DNA of 64,000 bases from Ideonella sp. (lineage in GTDB: Bacteria > Pseudomonadota > Gammaproteobacteria > Burkholderiales > Burkholderiaceae_C): assembly GCA_015075165.1 (NCBI GenBank), contig JABTUY010000002.1, positions 1 through 64,000 on the forward strand. Reading direction: 5' to 3'. Shown piece by piece: positions 1 to 11,212 of this stretch. Position numbers and translations under genes: made by a program. The notes under the pieces are model-generated. The model saw only the letters and a list, made by a program, of their open reading frames with translations, was not told the origin of the DNA and made no database searches. How positions within the stretch are numbered: position 1 is the first letter of the stretch; each line of letters begins with the position of its first letter.

Positions 1-228
1 CACAACCTGCGCCAGATCGGCAAGGCCGGCGTGAAGCGCCACATGGGCATTCGCCCCACGGTGCGCGGTATCGTCATGAACCCGGTGGACCACCCCATGG
101 GTGGTGGCGAGGGCCGCAGCAAGAGCGGACGCCATCCGGTCGACCCATGGGGCAACCTGACCAAGGGTTATCGCACCCGCAACAACAAGCGCACGCAGAA
201 CATGATTGTTTCGCGTCGCAAGAAATAA
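1..228 (+). CDS. rplB: 50S ribosomal protein L2, C-terminal part (partial, begins before the window)
   Basis: This is the last 75 residues of uL2, which is part of the peptidyl-transferase region of the large subunit. The reading frame is open from base 1. It contains the family's C-terminal signature around [14 protein letters not shown], including the functionally important His of the HPMGGGEG loop, and ends in the basic tail NMIVSRRKK. The stop is TAA at 226-228, and rpsS follows after 10 bases, as in every S10 operon. Only the 5' part is missing, because of the window edge. Confidence 0.97.
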   Translation, partial: HNLRQIGKAGVKRHMGIRPTVRGIVMNPVDHPMGGGEGRSKSGRHPVDPWGNLTKGYRTRNNKRTQNMIVSRRKK

Positions 229-238
229 GGGATAGCCA

Positions 239-514
239 ATGACTCGCTCTCTCAAAAAAGGTCCGTTCGTTGACCACCATTTGCTGGCAAAGGTCGAAAA
301 GGCCGTTGCCACCAAGGACAAGAAGCCCGTCAAGACCTGGTCGCGCCGCTCGATGGTTCTTCCCGACTTCATCGGCCTGACGATTGCCGTGCACAACGGC
401 AAGCAGCACGTGCCGGTCTATATCACCGACCAGATGGTGGGCCACAAGCTCGGCGAATTCGCCCTGACGCGCACCTTCAAGGGCCACCCCGCTGATAAAA
501 AAGCGAAGAAATAA
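239..514 (+). CDS. rpsS: 30S ribosomal protein S19
   Basis: Encodes uS19, 91 residues, the usual bacterial length. It binds 16S rRNA in the head of the small subunit together with S13. The start [10 protein letters not shown] and the motif THNGK-like [13 protein letters not shown] are family hallmarks, and the tail is lysine-rich. It lies 10 bases after rplB and 9 bases before rplV in the S10 operon. Nothing is unusual in it. Confidence 0.98.
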   Translation: MTRSLKKGPFVDHHLLAKVEKAVATKDKKPVKTWSRRSMVLPDFIGLTIAVHNGKQHVPVYITDQMVGHKLGEFALTRTFKGHPADKKAKK

Positions 515-523
515 GGAACGACC

Positions 524-856
524 ATGTCTGAAACACGTGCAGTCCTCCGGGGCGTCCGTCTGTCGGTCGACAAGGGCCGCCTCGTTGCCGATCTGATCCG
601 CGGCAAGAAGGTGGACCAGGCCCTGAACATCCTGAACTTCACGCAGAAAAAAGCTGCGGGGATCGTCAAGAAGGTTCTGGAATCCGCCATCGCCAACGCC
701 GAGCACAACGACGGCGCCGACATCGACGAACTGAAGGTCAAGTCGATCTACGTCGAGCAAGGCGCCACGTTGAAGCGGTTTCGCGCGCGCGCCAAGGGCC
801 GCGGCAACCGCATCAGCAAGGGCACCTGCCACATCTACGTGACGGTCGGCAACTAG
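524..856 (+). CDS. rplV: 50S ribosomal protein L22
   Basis: Encodes uL22, 110 residues, whose beta-hairpin lines the nascent-peptide exit tunnel. Visible family features are the start region [12 protein letters not shown], the segment [12 protein letters not shown], and the hairpin region with [12 protein letters not shown] near residues 90-100. The gene follows rpsS by 9 bases and precedes rpsC by 13 bases, with an AGGAACC ribosome-binding site for rpsC in the gap. Confidence 0.98.
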   Translation: MSETRAVLRGVRLSVDKGRLVADLIRGKKVDQALNILNFTQKKAAGIVKKVLESAIANAEHNDGADIDELKVKSIYVEQGATLKRFRARAKGRGNRISKGTCHIYVTVGN

Positions 857-869
857 ACCGAGGAACCTC

Positions 870-1766
<897 letters not shown>

Positions 1767-1768
1767 GC

Positions 1769-2185
1769 ATGCTGCAACCCGCACGCCGCAAGTTCCGCAA
1801 GGAGCAGAAGGGCCGCAACACCGGCGTTGCCACGCGCGGCGCGGCGGTCTCGTTCGGCGAGTTCGGCCTGAAGGCCACCGAGCGCGGCCGCCTCACGGCA
1901 CGCCAGATCGAAGCCGCGCGCCGCGCGATCACGCGGCACATCAAGCGCGGTGGCCGCGTGTTCATCCGCATCTTCCCGGACAAGCCGATCTCGCAGAAGC
2001 CGGCCGAAGTGCGCATGGGCAACGGCAAGGGCAACCCCGAGTACTACGTGGCCGAGATCACGCCGGGCAAGGTGCTGTACGAGCTCAACGGCGTGTCCGA
2101 GGCGCTGGCGCGCGAGGCATTCACGCTCGCCGCGGCCAAGCTGCCGCTGCGCTGCACCTTCGTCTCGCGCCAGGTCGGCGCCTGA
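1769..2185 (+). CDS. rplP: 50S ribosomal protein L16
   Basis: Encodes uL16, 138 residues, located near the A-site tRNA elbow of the large subunit. The start [17 protein letters not shown] and the motif [22 protein letters not shown] are diagnostic. This includes the Arg of PAEVRMG that is beta-hydroxylated by YcfD/RoxA in some proteobacteria; whether it is modified here cannot be seen. The start lies 2 bases after the rpsC stop, which suggests translational coupling. Confidence 0.98.
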   Translation: MLQPARRKFRKEQKGRNTGVATRGAAVSFGEFGLKATERGRLTARQIEAARRAITRHIKRGGRVFIRIFPDKPISQKPAEVRMGNGKGNPEYYVAEITPGKVLYELNGVSEALAREAFTLAAAKLPLRCTFVSRQVGA

Positions 2186-2201
2186 TCGAGAGGACGAGAC
2201 C

Positions 2202-2402
2202 ATGAAGGCATCCGAATTGCGCGCGAAGGACGTCGCCGCGCTCGAGAAGGAAGTGACCGATCTGCTGAAGGCCCACTTCGGCCTGCGCATGCAGAAGGCC
2301 ACCCAGCAACTGACCAACACCTCGCAGCTGGCCCGCACGCGGCGCGACATCGCGCGCGCGAAGACCATCCTGGCCGAGAAGAAGAAGGGAGCCGCGAAAT
2401 GA
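2202..2402 (+). CDS. rpmC: 50S ribosomal protein L29
   Basis: Encodes uL29, 66 residues, a two-helix protein near the exit tunnel, next to the trigger factor/SRP docking site. The start [17 protein letters not shown] and the motif [14 protein letters not shown] fit the family. A GAGAGGACGAG Shine-Dalgarno region lies just upstream. Its stop overlaps the rpsQ start (ATGA at 2399-2402), so the two are probably translationally coupled. Confidence 0.96.
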   Translation: MKASELRAKDVAALEKEVTDLLKAHFGLRMQKATQQLTNTSQLARTRRDIARAKTILAEKKKGAAK

Positions 2403-2686
2403 GCGCCGGCGAGATCACGATCGACGCCCCGGGCAAGAACCAGCGCACGCTGGTGGGCAAGGTGGTGTCGGACAAGCGCGCCAAGACGGTCACCGTGCTG
2501 GTCGAGCGCCGCGTCACGCACGACCTGTACGGCAAGATCGTCGGCCGCTCGCGCAAGTACCACGCGCACGACGAGAAGGGCGAATACAAGCTGGGCGACA
2601 CGGTCGAGATCGCCGAGTCGCGGCCGATCTCCAAGACCAAGAGCTGGGTCGTGACCCGGCTGGTGCAGAAGGCCCGCATGGTCTGA
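2399..2686 (+). CDS. rpsQ: 30S ribosomal protein S17
   Basis: Encodes uS17, 95 residues, an OB-fold protein that binds 16S rRNA early in assembly. Visible motifs are [18 protein letters not shown] and KYHAHDE. The gene starts inside the rpmC stop (ATGA). It is the last gene of the S10 operon; a strong hairpin followed by a T-rich stretch lies 48 bases downstream. Confidence 0.97.
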   Translation: MSAGEITIDAPGKNQRTLVGKVVSDKRAKTVTVLVERRVTHDLYGKIVGRSRKYHAHDEKGEYKLGDTVEIAESRPISKTKSWVVTRLVQKARMV

Positions 2687-2733
2687 GCCCCCCAAGCGCC
2701 GCGGCAGGGTCATTCCGCTCGCGACGCCCCGCC

Positions 2734-2776
2734 AGGCCGGAGCGCGGCAATACTGCGTCTCCGGCCTCGTTGTTTT
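2734..2776 (+). terminator. Intrinsic terminator-like hairpin at the end of the S10 operon
   Basis: AGGCCGGAG (2734-2742) pairs perfectly with CTCCGGCCT (2759-2767) across a 16-base loop and is followed by CGTTGTTTTC. It sits between rpsQ and the peroxiredoxin gene, where the S10 transcription unit ends in other proteobacteria. The T run is short, so termination may be only partial. Confidence 0.6.
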
Positions 2777-2795
2777 CTGCCAAGGAGATGCGTTC

Positions 2796-3308
2796 ATGAT
2801 CAAGGTTGGCGAGCGGCTGCCTGCCGCCACGCTGCAGGAGTTCGTCGAGGTCGAGGGCAATGGCTGCTCGGTCGGGCCGAACAGCTTCGACGTTCACAAG
2901 GCCGCCGCGGGCAAGACGATCGCGCTGTTCGGGCTGCCGGGCGCCTTCACGCCCACCTGCTCGGCCAAGCACGTGCCGGGCTACGTGGCCAGGGCCGCCG
3001 AGCTGAAGGCCGCCGGGGTCGACGAGATCTGGTGCGTCTCGGTCAACGATGCGCACGTGATGGGCGCCTGGGGCCGCGACCAGAAGGCCGGCGGCAAGGT
3101 GCGGATGATGGCCGACGGCAGCGCCGCCTTCGCGCAGGCCACCGGCCTGACGCTGGATCTCACCGCCAGCGGCATGGGCGTGCGCTCGCGGCGCTACTCC
3201 ATGCTGTTGAAGGACGGCGTCGTCAAGAGCCTGAACGTCGAGGCGCCGGGTAAGTTCGAGGTCAGTGACGCCGATACGCTGTTGCGCCAGGCCAGGGAAA
3301 TCGCCTGA
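2796..3308 (+). CDS. Peroxiredoxin, Prx5/AhpC-TSA type
   Basis: This 170-residue cytosolic thiol peroxidase would reduce hydrogen and alkyl peroxides. The peroxidatic Cys55 lies in PGAFTPTCS, the Prx5 signature. The wider fold shows FGLPGAFTPTC, the conserved IWCVSVND strand (Cys80) and Arg residues near GMGVRSRR. Cys24 and Cys80 are the only other cysteines visible, so the resolving mechanism is uncertain; glutathione or glutaredoxin reduction, as in Prx5, is possible. A clear AAGGAGA ribosome-binding site precedes the ATG. It lies between the S10 and spc ribosomal operons, after a terminator-like hairpin and before the likely spc promoter, so it is a non-ribosomal insertion at an operon joint. 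Confidence 0.92.
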   Translation: MIKVGERLPAATLQEFVEVEGNGCSVGPNSFDVHKAAAGKTIALFGLPGAFTPTCSAKHVPGYVARAAELKAAGVDEIWCVSVNDAHVMGAWGRDQKAGGKVRMMADGSAAFAQATGLTLDLTASGMGVRSRRYSMLLKDGVVKSLNVEAPGKFEVSDADTLLRQAREIA

Positions 3309-3314
3309 CGCGGT

Positions 3315-3344
3315 TTGACTCGCTGCGCTGCGGCAGGGCATAAT
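3315..3344 (+). promoter_or_regulatory. Predicted sigma70 promoter of the spc operon
   Basis: TTGACT (3315-3320) is followed after 18 bases by CATAAT (3339-3344). Both boxes are close to consensus in an otherwise GC-rich region. The site lies between the peroxiredoxin stop and rplN, leaving a leader of roughly 130 bases before rplN. This is where the spc operon promoter is expected. The assignment is by pattern only. Confidence 0.6.
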
Positions 3345-3479
3345 TCGCAGCTTCGCCGAGCGGCAAGCCTTTCGAGGGCGCCGGCTCGGCATTCGCCCCT
3401 TCCACGGGCCCAAGACTGACCGGCTGGCTGCGCCCCTCGCGAGGGCGTGCAACAGGCGGGACAAGTTGGGGACACGAAC

Positions 3480-3848
3480 ATGATCCAAATGCAGTCGCGG
3501 CTCGACGTCGCGGACAACACGGGCGCGAAGTCCGTCATGTGCATCAAGGTGCTCGGCGGCTCGAAGCGGCGCTATGCCGGCATCGGCGACGTCATCAAGG
3601 TGTCGATCAAGGAGTGCGCGCCGCGCGGCCGCGTGAAGAAGGGCGAGGTCTACAGTGCCGTCGTCGTGCGCACCGCCAAGGGTGTGCGCCGGCCCGACGG
3701 GTCGCTGGTGAAGTTCGACGCCAACGCCGCCGTGCTGCTGAACAACAAGCTCGAGCCGATCGGCACGCGCATCTTCGGGCCGGTGACGCGCGAGTTGCGC
3801 AGCGAGCGCTTCATGAAGATCGTGTCGCTCGCCCCCGAGGTGCTTTGA
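3480..3848 (+). CDS. rplN: 50S ribosomal protein L14
   Basis: Encodes uL14, 122 residues, which forms an intersubunit bridge and binds RsfS. The start [17 protein letters not shown], the motif [12 protein letters not shown] and the central KGVRRPDG are diagnostic. I chose the ATG at 3480 because it gives the canonical N-terminus; the frame is open further upstream but without family similarity. It is the first gene of the spc operon. Confidence 0.98.
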   Translation: MIQMQSRLDVADNTGAKSVMCIKVLGGSKRRYAGIGDVIKVSIKECAPRGRVKKGEVYSAVVVRTAKGVRRPDGSLVKFDANAAVLLNNKLEPIGTRIFGPVTRELRSERFMKIVSLAPEVL

Positions 3849-3871
3849 CGCACCGCCGCCGAGGAACTGCC

Positions 3872-4204
3872 ATGAACAAGATCCGCAAGGGTGACCAGGT
3901 CATCGTGACCACCGGCCGCGACAAGGGCAAGCGCGGCACCGTGACGCGCCGCGTCGACGACCAGCACATCGTCGTCGAAGGCGTCAACGTGGTGAAGAAG
4001 CACGTCAAGCCCAACCCGTTGAAGGGCACCACCGGGGGCGTGGTCGACAAGACGCTGCCGATCCACCAATCCAACGTGGCGATCTGGAACGCGGCCACCG
4101 GCAAGGCCGACCGCGTGGGCATCAAGCTCGGCCGCGACCCGAAGACCAACAAGGTCACCCGCACCCGCATCTACAAGTCCAGCGGGCAGGACATCAAGGC
4201 GTAA
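3872..4204 (+). CDS. rplX: 50S ribosomal protein L24
   Basis: Encodes uL24, 110 residues, an assembly-initiating protein with a KOW motif. [20 protein letters not shown] carries the KOW signature, followed by [27 protein letters not shown] Shine-Dalgarno region precedes the start. The start and length match other betaproteobacterial L24 proteins. Confidence 0.97.
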   Translation: MNKIRKGDQVIVTTGRDKGKRGTVTRRVDDQHIVVEGVNVVKKHVKPNPLKGTTGGVVDKTLPIHQSNVAIWNAATGKADRVGIKLGRDPKTNKVTRTRIYKSSGQDIKA

Positions 4205-4213
4205 GGGGCAGAC

Positions 4214-4849
4214 ATGGCCACCAGCGAAAAAGCCGCAGCCAAGGACAAGGCCGCGCCGAAAGAGAAGGCGCCCAAGGTCGCCGCCGGTCCCGAGACCAAG
4301 CCGTCGCAGCCGCCGCGGCTGCAGACCTACTACCGCGAGAAGGTCGTGCCGGACCTGATGAAGAAGTTCGGCTACAAGACCGTGATGCAGGTGCCGCGCC
4401 TGCGCAAGATCACGCTGAACATGGGCGTCAGCGAGGCGGTGGCCGACAAGAAGGTGATGGACAACGCCGTCGGCGACCTCACCAAGATCGCCGGCCAGAA
4501 GCCGGTGGTCACCAAGAGCCGCAAGGCGATCGCCGCGTTCAAGATCCGCGAGAACGTGCCCATCGGCACGATGGTGACGCTGCGCGGCGTGCGCATGTAC
4601 GAGTTCCTCGACCGCTTCGTGACCATCGCGCTGCCGCGCGTGCGCGACTTTCGCGGCATCTCGGGTCGCTCGTTCGATGGCCGCGGCAACTACAACGTGG
4701 GCGTCAAGGAACAGATCATCTTCCCCGAGATCGAGTACGACAAGATCGACGCGATCCGCGGCCTGAACATCAGCATCACGACCAGTGCGAAGAACGACGA
4801 CGAGTGCAAGGCGCTGCTGGGCGCCTTCCGCTTCCCGTTCAAGAATTGA
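4214..4849 (+). CDS. rplE: 50S ribosomal protein L5 with N-terminal extension
   Basis: Encodes uL5, which binds 5S rRNA and contacts P-site tRNA. The family body starts near residue 36 ([15 protein letters not shown]) and contains the signatures [38 protein letters not shown] and [10 protein letters not shown]. The total is 211 residues, against about 179 for typical L5. The surplus is an N-terminal arm of about 34 residues made almost entirely of Lys, Ala, Glu and Pro. The ATG at 4214 has a GGGGCAGAC upstream region and no internal ATG would restore the usual length, so the arm looks real. Confidence 0.96.
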   Translation: MATSEKAAAKDKAAPKEKAPKVAAGPETKPSQPPRLQTYYREKVVPDLMKKFGYKTVMQVPRLRKITLNMGVSEAVADKKVMDNAVGDLTKIAGQKPVVTKSRKAIAAFKIRENVPIGTMVTLRGVRMYEFLDRFVTIALPRVRDFRGISGRSFDGRGNYNVGVKEQIIFPEIEYDKIDAIRGLNISITTSAKNDDECKALLGAFRFPFKN

Positions 4850-4862
4850 GAGGTAGCCCGAA

Positions 4863-5168
4863 GTGTCCAAACTCTCCCTCAAGCAGCGCGAAGACAAGCG
4901 CGAGAAGCTGGTCGCGAAGTACGCGAAGAAGTACGCCGAGCTGAAGGCCATCGCCGACGACGCGAAGCGCTCCGACGAAGAGCGCTACGGCGCGCGCCTG
5001 CAGCTGCAGCAGCTGCCGCGCAACGCCAACCCCACCCGCCTGCGCAACCGCTGCGGCCTCACCGGGCGCCCGCGCGGCACGTTCCGCAAGTTCGGCCTCG
5101 CGCGCAGCAAGATCCGCGAGCTCGCGTTCAAGGGCGACATCCCCGGCGTCGTCAAGGCCAGCTGGTAA
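4863..5168 (+). CDS. rpsN: 30S ribosomal protein S14 (zinc-independent form)
   Basis: Encodes uS14, 101 residues, in the 30S head. It is the long, zinc-free version: it lacks the CxxC pairs and has [27 protein letters not shown] near residues 60-90. Translation begins at GTG (4863), giving SKLSLKQRE after the initiator; the RBS is GAGGTAGCC. rpsH follows. Confidence 0.96.
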   Translation: MSKLSLKQREDKREKLVAKYAKKYAELKAIADDAKRSDEERYGARLQLQQLPRNANPTRLRNRCGLTGRPRGTFRKFGLARSKIRELAFKGDIPGVVKASW

Positions 5169-5193
5169 GCGCTGCGCCGAGAGGAGATCACAT

Positions 5194-5589
5194 ATGAGCA
5201 TGAGTGACCCGATCGCCGACATGCTGACGCGCATCCGCAATGCGCAAGGCGTGGAGAAGGCCGTCGTGACGATGCCGTCGTCGAAGCTGAAGGTAGCGAT
5301 CGCCCAGGTGCTGAAGGACGAGGGCTACATCGACGGCTTCGCGGTCAAGGCCGACGCCGGCAAGAACGAGCTCGAGATCGCGTTGAAGTACTACGCGGGC
5401 CGGCCCGTGATCGAGCGCATCGAGCGCGTCAGCCGTCCGGGCCTGCGTGTCTACAAGGGCCGGCATGCGATGCCGCAGGTGATGAACGGCCTCGGCGTGG
5501 CCATCGTCACCACCCCGCAGGGCGTGATGACCGATCGCAAGGCCCGCGCCTCCGGCGTGGGCGGCGAAGTGCTGGTCTACGTGGCGTAA
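5194..5589 (+). CDS. rpsH: 30S ribosomal protein S8
   Basis: Encodes uS8, 131 residues, a primary 16S rRNA binder and, in E. coli, the translational repressor of the spc operon. [17 protein letters not shown] at the N-terminus and the C-terminal [22 protein letters not shown] are the family landmarks. GAGAGGAGATC is a strong ribosome-binding site. Confidence 0.98.
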   Translation: MSMSDPIADMLTRIRNAQGVEKAVVTMPSSKLKVAIAQVLKDEGYIDGFAVKADAGKNELEIALKYYAGRPVIERIERVSRPGLRVYKGRHAMPQVMNGLGVAIVTTPQGVMTDRKARASGVGGEVLVYVA

Positions 5590-5609
5590 GCGCCGCCCAG
5601 GAGAGCGAT

Positions 5610-6143
5610 ATGTCCCGCGTAGGAAAGATGCCGATCGAAGTCCCCAAGGGCGTCGATGTGCAACTCAGCGCCCACCAGATCACCGTCAAGGGTGCCAACG
5701 GCACACTGTCGCGCGCGCTGTCGAACCATGTGCGCGTCAAGCACGACGGCGGCAAGGTGGTGTTCGAGCCGGCCGACGAGAGCGTGCAGGCCAATGCGAT
5801 GAGCGGCACGATGCGCGCGCTCGTCGCCAACATGGTCAACGGCGTGTCCAAGGGCTTCGAGCGCAAGCTCACGCTGGTGGGCGTGGGTTTCCGCGCCCAG
5901 GCGCAGGGCCAGAAGCTCAACCTGCAGGTCGGCTTCTCGCACCCGGTGGTCAAGGAAATGCCCGCCGGCGTGAAGTGCGAGACGCCGACGCAGACCGAGA
6001 TCGTCATCAAGGGTGCCGATCGCCAGGCCGTCGGCCAGGTGGCCGCGGAGGTGCGCGCGATCCGGCCGCCCGAGCCCTACAAGGGCAAGGGCATCCGCTA
6101 TGCCGACGAGCGCGTGTCGCTCAAGGAAACGAAGAAGAAGTAA
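5610..6143 (+). CDS. rplF: 50S ribosomal protein L6
   Basis: Encodes uL6, 177 residues, at the base of the L7/L12 stalk. It shows the two-repeat fold with [17 protein letters not shown] at the start and the C-terminal signature [15 protein letters not shown]. Its length is normal. An AGGAGAG site precedes the ATG. Confidence 0.98.
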   Translation: MSRVGKMPIEVPKGVDVQLSAHQITVKGANGTLSRALSNHVRVKHDGGKVVFEPADESVQANAMSGTMRALVANMVNGVSKGFERKLTLVGVGFRAQAQGQKLNLQVGFSHPVVKEMPAGVKCETPTQTEIVIKGADRQAVGQVAAEVRAIRPPEPYKGKGIRYADERVSLKETKKK

Positions 6144-6159
6144 GGAGCGCGAAGCGATC

Positions 6160-6525
6160 ATGCTGAACAAGAAGACCCAGCGTCAGCGCCGCGCCAGTCA
6201 GACCCGCGCGCGCATTGCCAAGCAGGACGTGGCGCGCCTGACGGTGTTCCGCTCCAACCTGCACATCTACGCCAGCATCGTGTCCGACGACGGCGCCCGC
6301 ATCCTCGCCTCGGCCTCCACGGTCGAGAAGGATCTGCGCAGCCAGCTCGGCGCGCCGGGCAAGGGCGGCAATGCCGCCGCCGCCGCGGTGGTCGGCAAGC
6401 GCATCGCCGAGCGCGCCAAGGCCGCCGGCATCGAGCGCGTGGCGTTCGACCGCGCGGGCTTCGCCTACCACGGCCGCGTCAAGGCGCTGGCCGAGGCCGC
6501 GCGCGAAGCGGGCCTGCAGTTCTGA
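6160..6525 (+). CDS. rplR: 50S ribosomal protein L18
   Basis: Encodes uL18, 121 residues, which binds 5S rRNA together with L5. Visible motifs are [26 protein letters not shown] and, at the end, [26 protein letters not shown]. The ATG at 6160 follows a TAAGGAGCG site overlapping the rplF stop and gives the normal start [11 protein letters not shown]. Confidence 0.97.
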   Translation: MLNKKTQRQRRASQTRARIAKQDVARLTVFRSNLHIYASIVSDDGARILASASTVEKDLRSQLGAPGKGGNAAAAAVVGKRIAERAKAAGIERVAFDRAGFAYHGRVKALAEAAREAGLQF

Positions 6526-6552
6526 ACCCGAGACATTGAAGGAAGCAGCACC

Positions 6553-7071
6553 ATGGCGCGATTCCAACCCCGCGTTCAAGACGAAGGTCGCGACGACGGC
6601 CTGAAGGAGAAGATGATCTTGGTGAACCGGGTGACCAAGGTGGTCAAGGGCGGTCGCATCCTCGGCTTCGCCGCGCTCACCGTGGTCGGCGATGGCGACG
6701 GCCGCATCGGCATGGGCAAGGGCAAGGCCCGCGAGGTGCCGGTGGCGGTGCAGAAGGCGATGGACGAGGCGCGCCGCAACATGTTCAAGGTGGCGCTGAA
6801 GAACGGCACCGTGCACCACAACCTGCGCGGCGAGCATGGCGCCGCCAAGGTGCTGATGGCGCCGGCCAAGGCCGGTGACGGCATCATCGCCGGCGGCCCG
6901 ATGCGTGCGGTGTTCGAGGTGATGGGCGTGACCGACATCGTGGCCAAGAGTCTCGGCTCGACCAACCCGTACAACCTGGTGCGCGCCACGCTCGATGCCC
7001 TGAAGAACACATCCACTCCGGCCGAGATCGCCGCCAAGCGCGGCAAGACGGTCGAAGAGATCTTCGGCTGA
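6553..7071 (+). CDS. rpsE: 30S ribosomal protein S5
   Basis: Encodes uS5, 172 residues, at the mRNA entry site and important for decoding fidelity. It has the N-terminal dsRNA-binding-like half with [23 protein letters not shown] and the loop around [13 protein letters not shown]. The C-terminal half has [24 protein letters not shown]. Its length is normal and rpmD follows. Confidence 0.98.
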   Translation: MARFQPRVQDEGRDDGLKEKMILVNRVTKVVKGGRILGFAALTVVGDGDGRIGMGKGKAREVPVAVQKAMDEARRNMFKVALKNGTVHHNLRGEHGAAKVLMAPAKAGDGIIAGGPMRAVFEVMGVTDIVAKSLGSTNPYNLVRATLDALKNTSTPAEIAAKRGKTVEEIFG

Positions 7072-7096
7072 GCCGCTGCGCAGCGAGGAAAGAGCC

Positions 7097-7279
7097 ATGG
7101 CTGAATCGAAGACCCTGAAGGTCAAGCTGGTCAAGAGCCCGATCGGCTGCAAGCAATCGCACCGCGACACGGTGCGCGGGCTGGGCCTGCGCCGCGTGAA
7201 CAGCGTGCGCGAACTGCAAGACACGCCGGCCGTGCGCGGCATGGTGAGCAAGATCTCCTACCTGGTGCAGGTGCTCTGA
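7097..7279 (+). CDS. rpmD: 50S ribosomal protein L30
   Basis: Encodes uL30, 60 residues. The family pattern is visible in [27 protein letters not shown] (residues about 7-33) and the end [22 protein letters not shown] is the likely ribosome-binding site. It is a short gene, but the sequence leaves no doubt. Confidence 0.97.
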   Translation: MAESKTLKVKLVKSPIGCKQSHRDTVRGLGLRRVNSVRELQDTPAVRGMVSKISYLVQVL

Positions 7280-7289
7280 GGACACGCGC

Positions 7290-7739
7290 ATGCAACTGAA
7301 CAGCATCAAGCCCGCTGCGGGCAGCAAGAAGCCGCGTCGCCGCGTCGGGCGCGGCATGGGGTCGGGTCTGGGCAAGACGGCCGGCCGTGGCCACAAGGGC
7401 CAGCGCTCGCGCGCCGGCGGCTTCCACAAGGTGGGCTTCGAAGGCGGCCAGATGCCGCTGCAGCGCCGCTTGCCCAAGCGCGGCTTCAAGTCGCACCTCA
7501 AGGCGCTGAGCGCCGAGATCACGCTCGGCGATCTCGAGCGCCTGGGCAAGGACGAAGTCGACCTGCTGACGCTGAAGGCGGTGGGCCTGGTGGGCGAGAA
7601 GGTCAAGACCGTCAAGGTCATCAAGAGCGGCGAGCTCAAGCGCAAGGTGAACCTGAGCGGCATCGGTGCGACCGCGGGCGCTCGGGCGGCGATCGAAGGC
7701 GCGGGCGGCAAGGTGGCCGCCGTGCCGGCGGCCGAGTGA
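7290..7739 (+). CDS. rplO: 50S ribosomal protein L15
   Basis: Encodes uL15, 149 residues, a late-assembling protein. The glycine-rich N-terminal region [28 protein letters not shown] and the motif [18 protein letters not shown] are unmistakable. It starts 10 bases after rpmD and is followed by secY, the standard order. Confidence 0.97.
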   Translation: MQLNSIKPAAGSKKPRRRVGRGMGSGLGKTAGRGHKGQRSRAGGFHKVGFEGGQMPLQRRLPKRGFKSHLKALSAEITLGDLERLGKDEVDLLTLKAVGLVGEKVKTVKVIKSGELKRKVNLSGIGATAGARAAIEGAGGKVAAVPAAE

Positions 7740-7783
7740 ACGCCGGCGCGCGCGACAACTGAACCCCAACGGCACGAACGACG

Positions 7784-9094
<1,311 letters not shown>

Positions 9095-9132
9095 CGAACC
9101 GAGAGAACACGAAGGCGACACCCGAACGACCC

Positions 9133-9351
9133 ATGGCGAAAGACGACGTCATCCAGATGCAGGGCGAGATCCTCGAGAACCTGCCCAATGCCACCTTCCG
9201 CGTGAAGCTGGAGAACGGACACGTCGTGCTGGGTCACATCTCCGGGAAGATGCGCATGCACTACATCCGCATCCTGCCCGGCGACAAGGTCACGGTGGAG
9301 TTGACGCCCTACGACTTGACACGCGCCCGCATCGTGTTCCGCGCGAAGTGA
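9133..9351 (+). CDS. infA: Translation initiation factor IF-1
   Basis: Encodes the 72-residue S1-fold factor that occupies the ribosomal A site during initiation. The start [20 protein letters not shown] and the central [22 protein letters not shown] are diagnostic, with RARIVFRAK at the end. Its place between secY and rpmJ is the common betaproteobacterial arrangement. Some Burkholderiales have a second infA elsewhere, which cannot be judged here. Confidence 0.98.
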   Translation: MAKDDVIQMQGEILENLPNATFRVKLENGHVVLGHISGKMRMHYIRILPGDKVTVELTPYDLTRARIVFRAK

Positions 9352-9370
9352 GCGGCACCAGGAGAAGAGC

Positions 9371-9484
9371 ATGAAGGTATCCGCATCGGTGAAGAAGATG
9401 TGCCGCCACTGCAAGATCGTGCGGCGCAAGGGCGTCGTGCGCGTGATCTGCAGCGATCCACGGCACAAGCAGCGTCAAGGGTGA
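9371..9484 (+). CDS. rpmJ: 50S ribosomal protein L36
   Basis: A very short gene (37 residues) read directly from the sequence. It begins [15 protein letters not shown] and ends [11 protein letters not shown]. Cys11, Cys14, Cys27 and His32 form the zinc ribbon of the zinc-binding bL36 type. An AGGAGAAGAGC site lies just upstream of the ATG. It is the last gene of the spc operon; two hairpins follow before rpsM. Confidence 0.96.
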   Translation: MKVSASVKKMCRHCKIVRRKGVVRVICSDPRHKQRQG

Positions 9485-9496
9485 GGCAGGACGTTC

Positions 9497-9557
9497 GCGG
9501 GTCCCTGCGGACCCGCGGTCGCCTGCCGAACGGCCTTGCGCCTGCGAGCGCAAGGCC
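9497..9557 (+). promoter_or_regulatory. Two tandem stem-loops in the rpmJ-rpsM leader
   Basis: GCGGGTCC (9497-9504) pairs with GGACCCGC (9509-9516) around CTGC. Then GGCCTTGCGC (9532-9541) pairs with GCGCAAGGCC (9548-9557) around a 6-base loop. Neither is followed by a T run. In E. coli, S4 represses the alpha operon by binding the mRNA leader around the rpsM start, so a structured leader here may have that role, or may mark the spc/alpha operon boundary. The function is inferred. Confidence 0.45.
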
Positions 9558-9604
9558 CGGGTGCCGGGGCAAGGCACCAATGGAAGGGACAGAAGGACAC
9601 TGAA

Positions 9605-9970
9605 ATGGCACGCATCGCCGGCATCAACATCCCCGTGCACAAGCACGCCGAGATCGGCCTCACCGCCATCTACGGCATCGGCCGCCCCACCGCGCAGAAG
9701 ATCTGCGACGCGGCGGGTATCGCATACGACAAGAAGGTCAAGGATCTCACCGACTCCGAACTCGAGAAGATCCGCGAGGAGATCGGCCGCCTGACGATCG
9801 AGGGCGATTTGCGCCGCGAGATCTCGATCAACATCAAGCGCCTGATGGACCTGGGCACCTATCGCGGCATGCGGCACCGCCGCGGCCTGCCGGTGCGCGG
9901 CCAGCGCACCCGCACCAACGCGCGCACGCGCAAGGGCCCGAAGAAGGGCGCTGCGGCGCTGAAGAAGTGA
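9605..9970 (+). CDS. rpsM: 30S ribosomal protein S13
   Basis: Encodes uS13, 121 residues, which forms head bridges to the large subunit and contacts P-site tRNA through its basic tail. [20 protein letters not shown], the helix-hairpin-helix [12 protein letters not shown] and [25 protein letters not shown] are diagnostic. It is the first gene of the alpha operon. Confidence 0.98.
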   Translation: MARIAGINIPVHKHAEIGLTAIYGIGRPTAQKICDAAGIAYDKKVKDLTDSELEKIREEIGRLTIEGDLRREISINIKRLMDLGTYRGMRHRRGLPVRGQRTRTNARTRKGPKKGAAALKK

Positions 9971-10023
9971 CGCGGCGCCGAAAGGCCCGCGTCCCGCACC
10001 GAATGCACTGAAGGCAGCAAGCA

Positions 10024-10428
10024 ATGGCCAAACCACCCGTCAACACCGCCGCACGACGCGTCAGCAAGAAGGTCCGCAAGAACGTGGCCGATGGCATCGC
10101 GCACGTGCACGCCTCGTTCAACAACACCATCATCACGATCACCGACCGCCAGGGCGGCGCGCTGGCGTGGGCGTCCTCCGGCGGCCAGGGCTTCAAGGGC
10201 TCGCGCAAGAGCACGCCGTTCGCCGCGCAGGTGGCCGCCGAGAACGCCGGCCGTGCCGCACAGGAGCAGGGTATCAAGAACCTCGACGTGCGCATCAAGG
10301 GGCCGGGCCCGGGCCGCGAATCGAGCGTGCGGGCGCTGGCCTCGCTGGGCATCCGCATCAACTCGATCAGCGACGTGACGCCGGTCCCGCACAACGGCTG
10401 CCGCCCGCAGAAACGCCGGAGGATTTGA
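10024..10428 (+). CDS. rpsK: 30S ribosomal protein S11
   Basis: Encodes uS11, 134 residues, on the platform near the mRNA exit. The body shows [25 protein letters not shown], the [16 protein letters not shown] segment and the C-terminal [19 protein letters not shown] run of perfect palindrome follows the stop codon. Confidence 0.98.
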   Translation: MAKPPVNTAARRVSKKVRKNVADGIAHVHASFNNTIITITDRQGGALAWASSGGQGFKGSRKSTPFAAQVAAENAGRAAQEQGIKNLDVRIKGPGPGRESSVRALASLGIRINSISDVTPVPHNGCRPQKRRRI

Positions 10429-10437
10429 CGATGGATC

Positions 10438-10464
10438 ACACGGTTCGCCGGTGGCGAACCGTGT
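10438..10464 (+). promoter_or_regulatory. Perfect 12-bp stem-loop in the rpsK-rpsD gap
   Basis: ACACGGTTCGCC (10438-10449) pairs without mismatch with GGCGAACCGTGT (10453-10464) over a 3-base loop. It starts 9 bases after the rpsK stop. No T run follows, so it is not a typical intrinsic terminator. It may be an RNA stability or processing element. Its role is unknown. Confidence 0.5.
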
Positions 10465-10572
10465 CCGCAGGGCCTGTCTGAGCGCACCCGAACAACAACG
10501 CCGCCAGACTCGCGCGAACCGGCCTGCCGAAGTGTCGGGCTCGCGTCAGATCGACAATCGAAGGAACACCAA

Positions 10573-11196
10573 GTGGCACGTTATCTGGGACCCAAGGCCA
10601 AGCTGGCCCGCCGTGAAGGCACCGATCTCTACCTCAAGAGCGCCCGTCGCGCGATCAGCGACAAGGCCAAGTTCGACAGCAAGCCGGGCCAGCACGGCCG
10701 CACGTCGGGTTCGCGCACCAGCGATTTCGGCCTGCAACTGCGCGAGAAGCAGAAGGTCAAGCGCATGTACGGCGTGCTGGAGCGCCAGTTCCGCCGCTAC
10801 TTCGCGGAGGCCGAGCGGCGCAAGGGCAACACCGGCGCCACGCTGCTGGCGCTGCTCGAATCGCGGCTCGACAACGTGGTCTACCGCATGGGCTTCGGCT
10901 CCACCCGCGCCGAGGCGCGCCAGCTGGTGTCGCACCAGGCCGTGATGGTCAACGACAAGGTGGTCAACATCGCGTCGTACCAGGTCAAGACCGGCGACAA
11001 GGTGACGCTGCGCGACAAGGCCAAGAAGCAATTGCGCGTGCAGGACGCGTTGAAGCTCGCCGAGTCGGTGGGGCTGCCCGCCTGGGTGCAGGTCGACGCC
11101 GCCAAGTTCGAGGGCGTGTTCAAGGCGCTGCCCGATCGCGACCAGTTCGGTGCCGACATCAAGGAAGCGCTGATCGTCGAGTTGTATTCGCGATAG
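10573..11196 (+). CDS. rpsD: 30S ribosomal protein S4
   Basis: Encodes uS4, 207 residues, a primary 16S binder, part of the mRNA entry helicase and, in E. coli, the alpha-operon repressor. It begins at GTG (10573) with [18 protein letters not shown] and carries the S4 RNA-binding domain around [25 protein letters not shown] (residues about 97-122). The C-terminus [19 protein letters not shown] is canonical. Confidence 0.98.
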   Translation: MARYLGPKAKLARREGTDLYLKSARRAISDKAKFDSKPGQHGRTSGSRTSDFGLQLREKQKVKRMYGVLERQFRRYFAEAERRKGNTGATLLALLESRLDNVVYRMGFGSTRAEARQLVSHQAVMVNDKVVNIASYQVKTGDKVTLRDKAKKQLRVQDALKLAESVGLPAWVQVDAAKFEGVFKALPDRDQFGADIKEALIVELYSR

Positions 11197-11212
11197 ACCG
11201 TAGTGGGTAAGC

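Noticed and set aside
10438-10464. Intrinsic terminator after rpsK
   Set aside because: The stem is perfect but no T tract follows and rpsD must be transcribed from the same operon. I kept it as a structural RNA element only.
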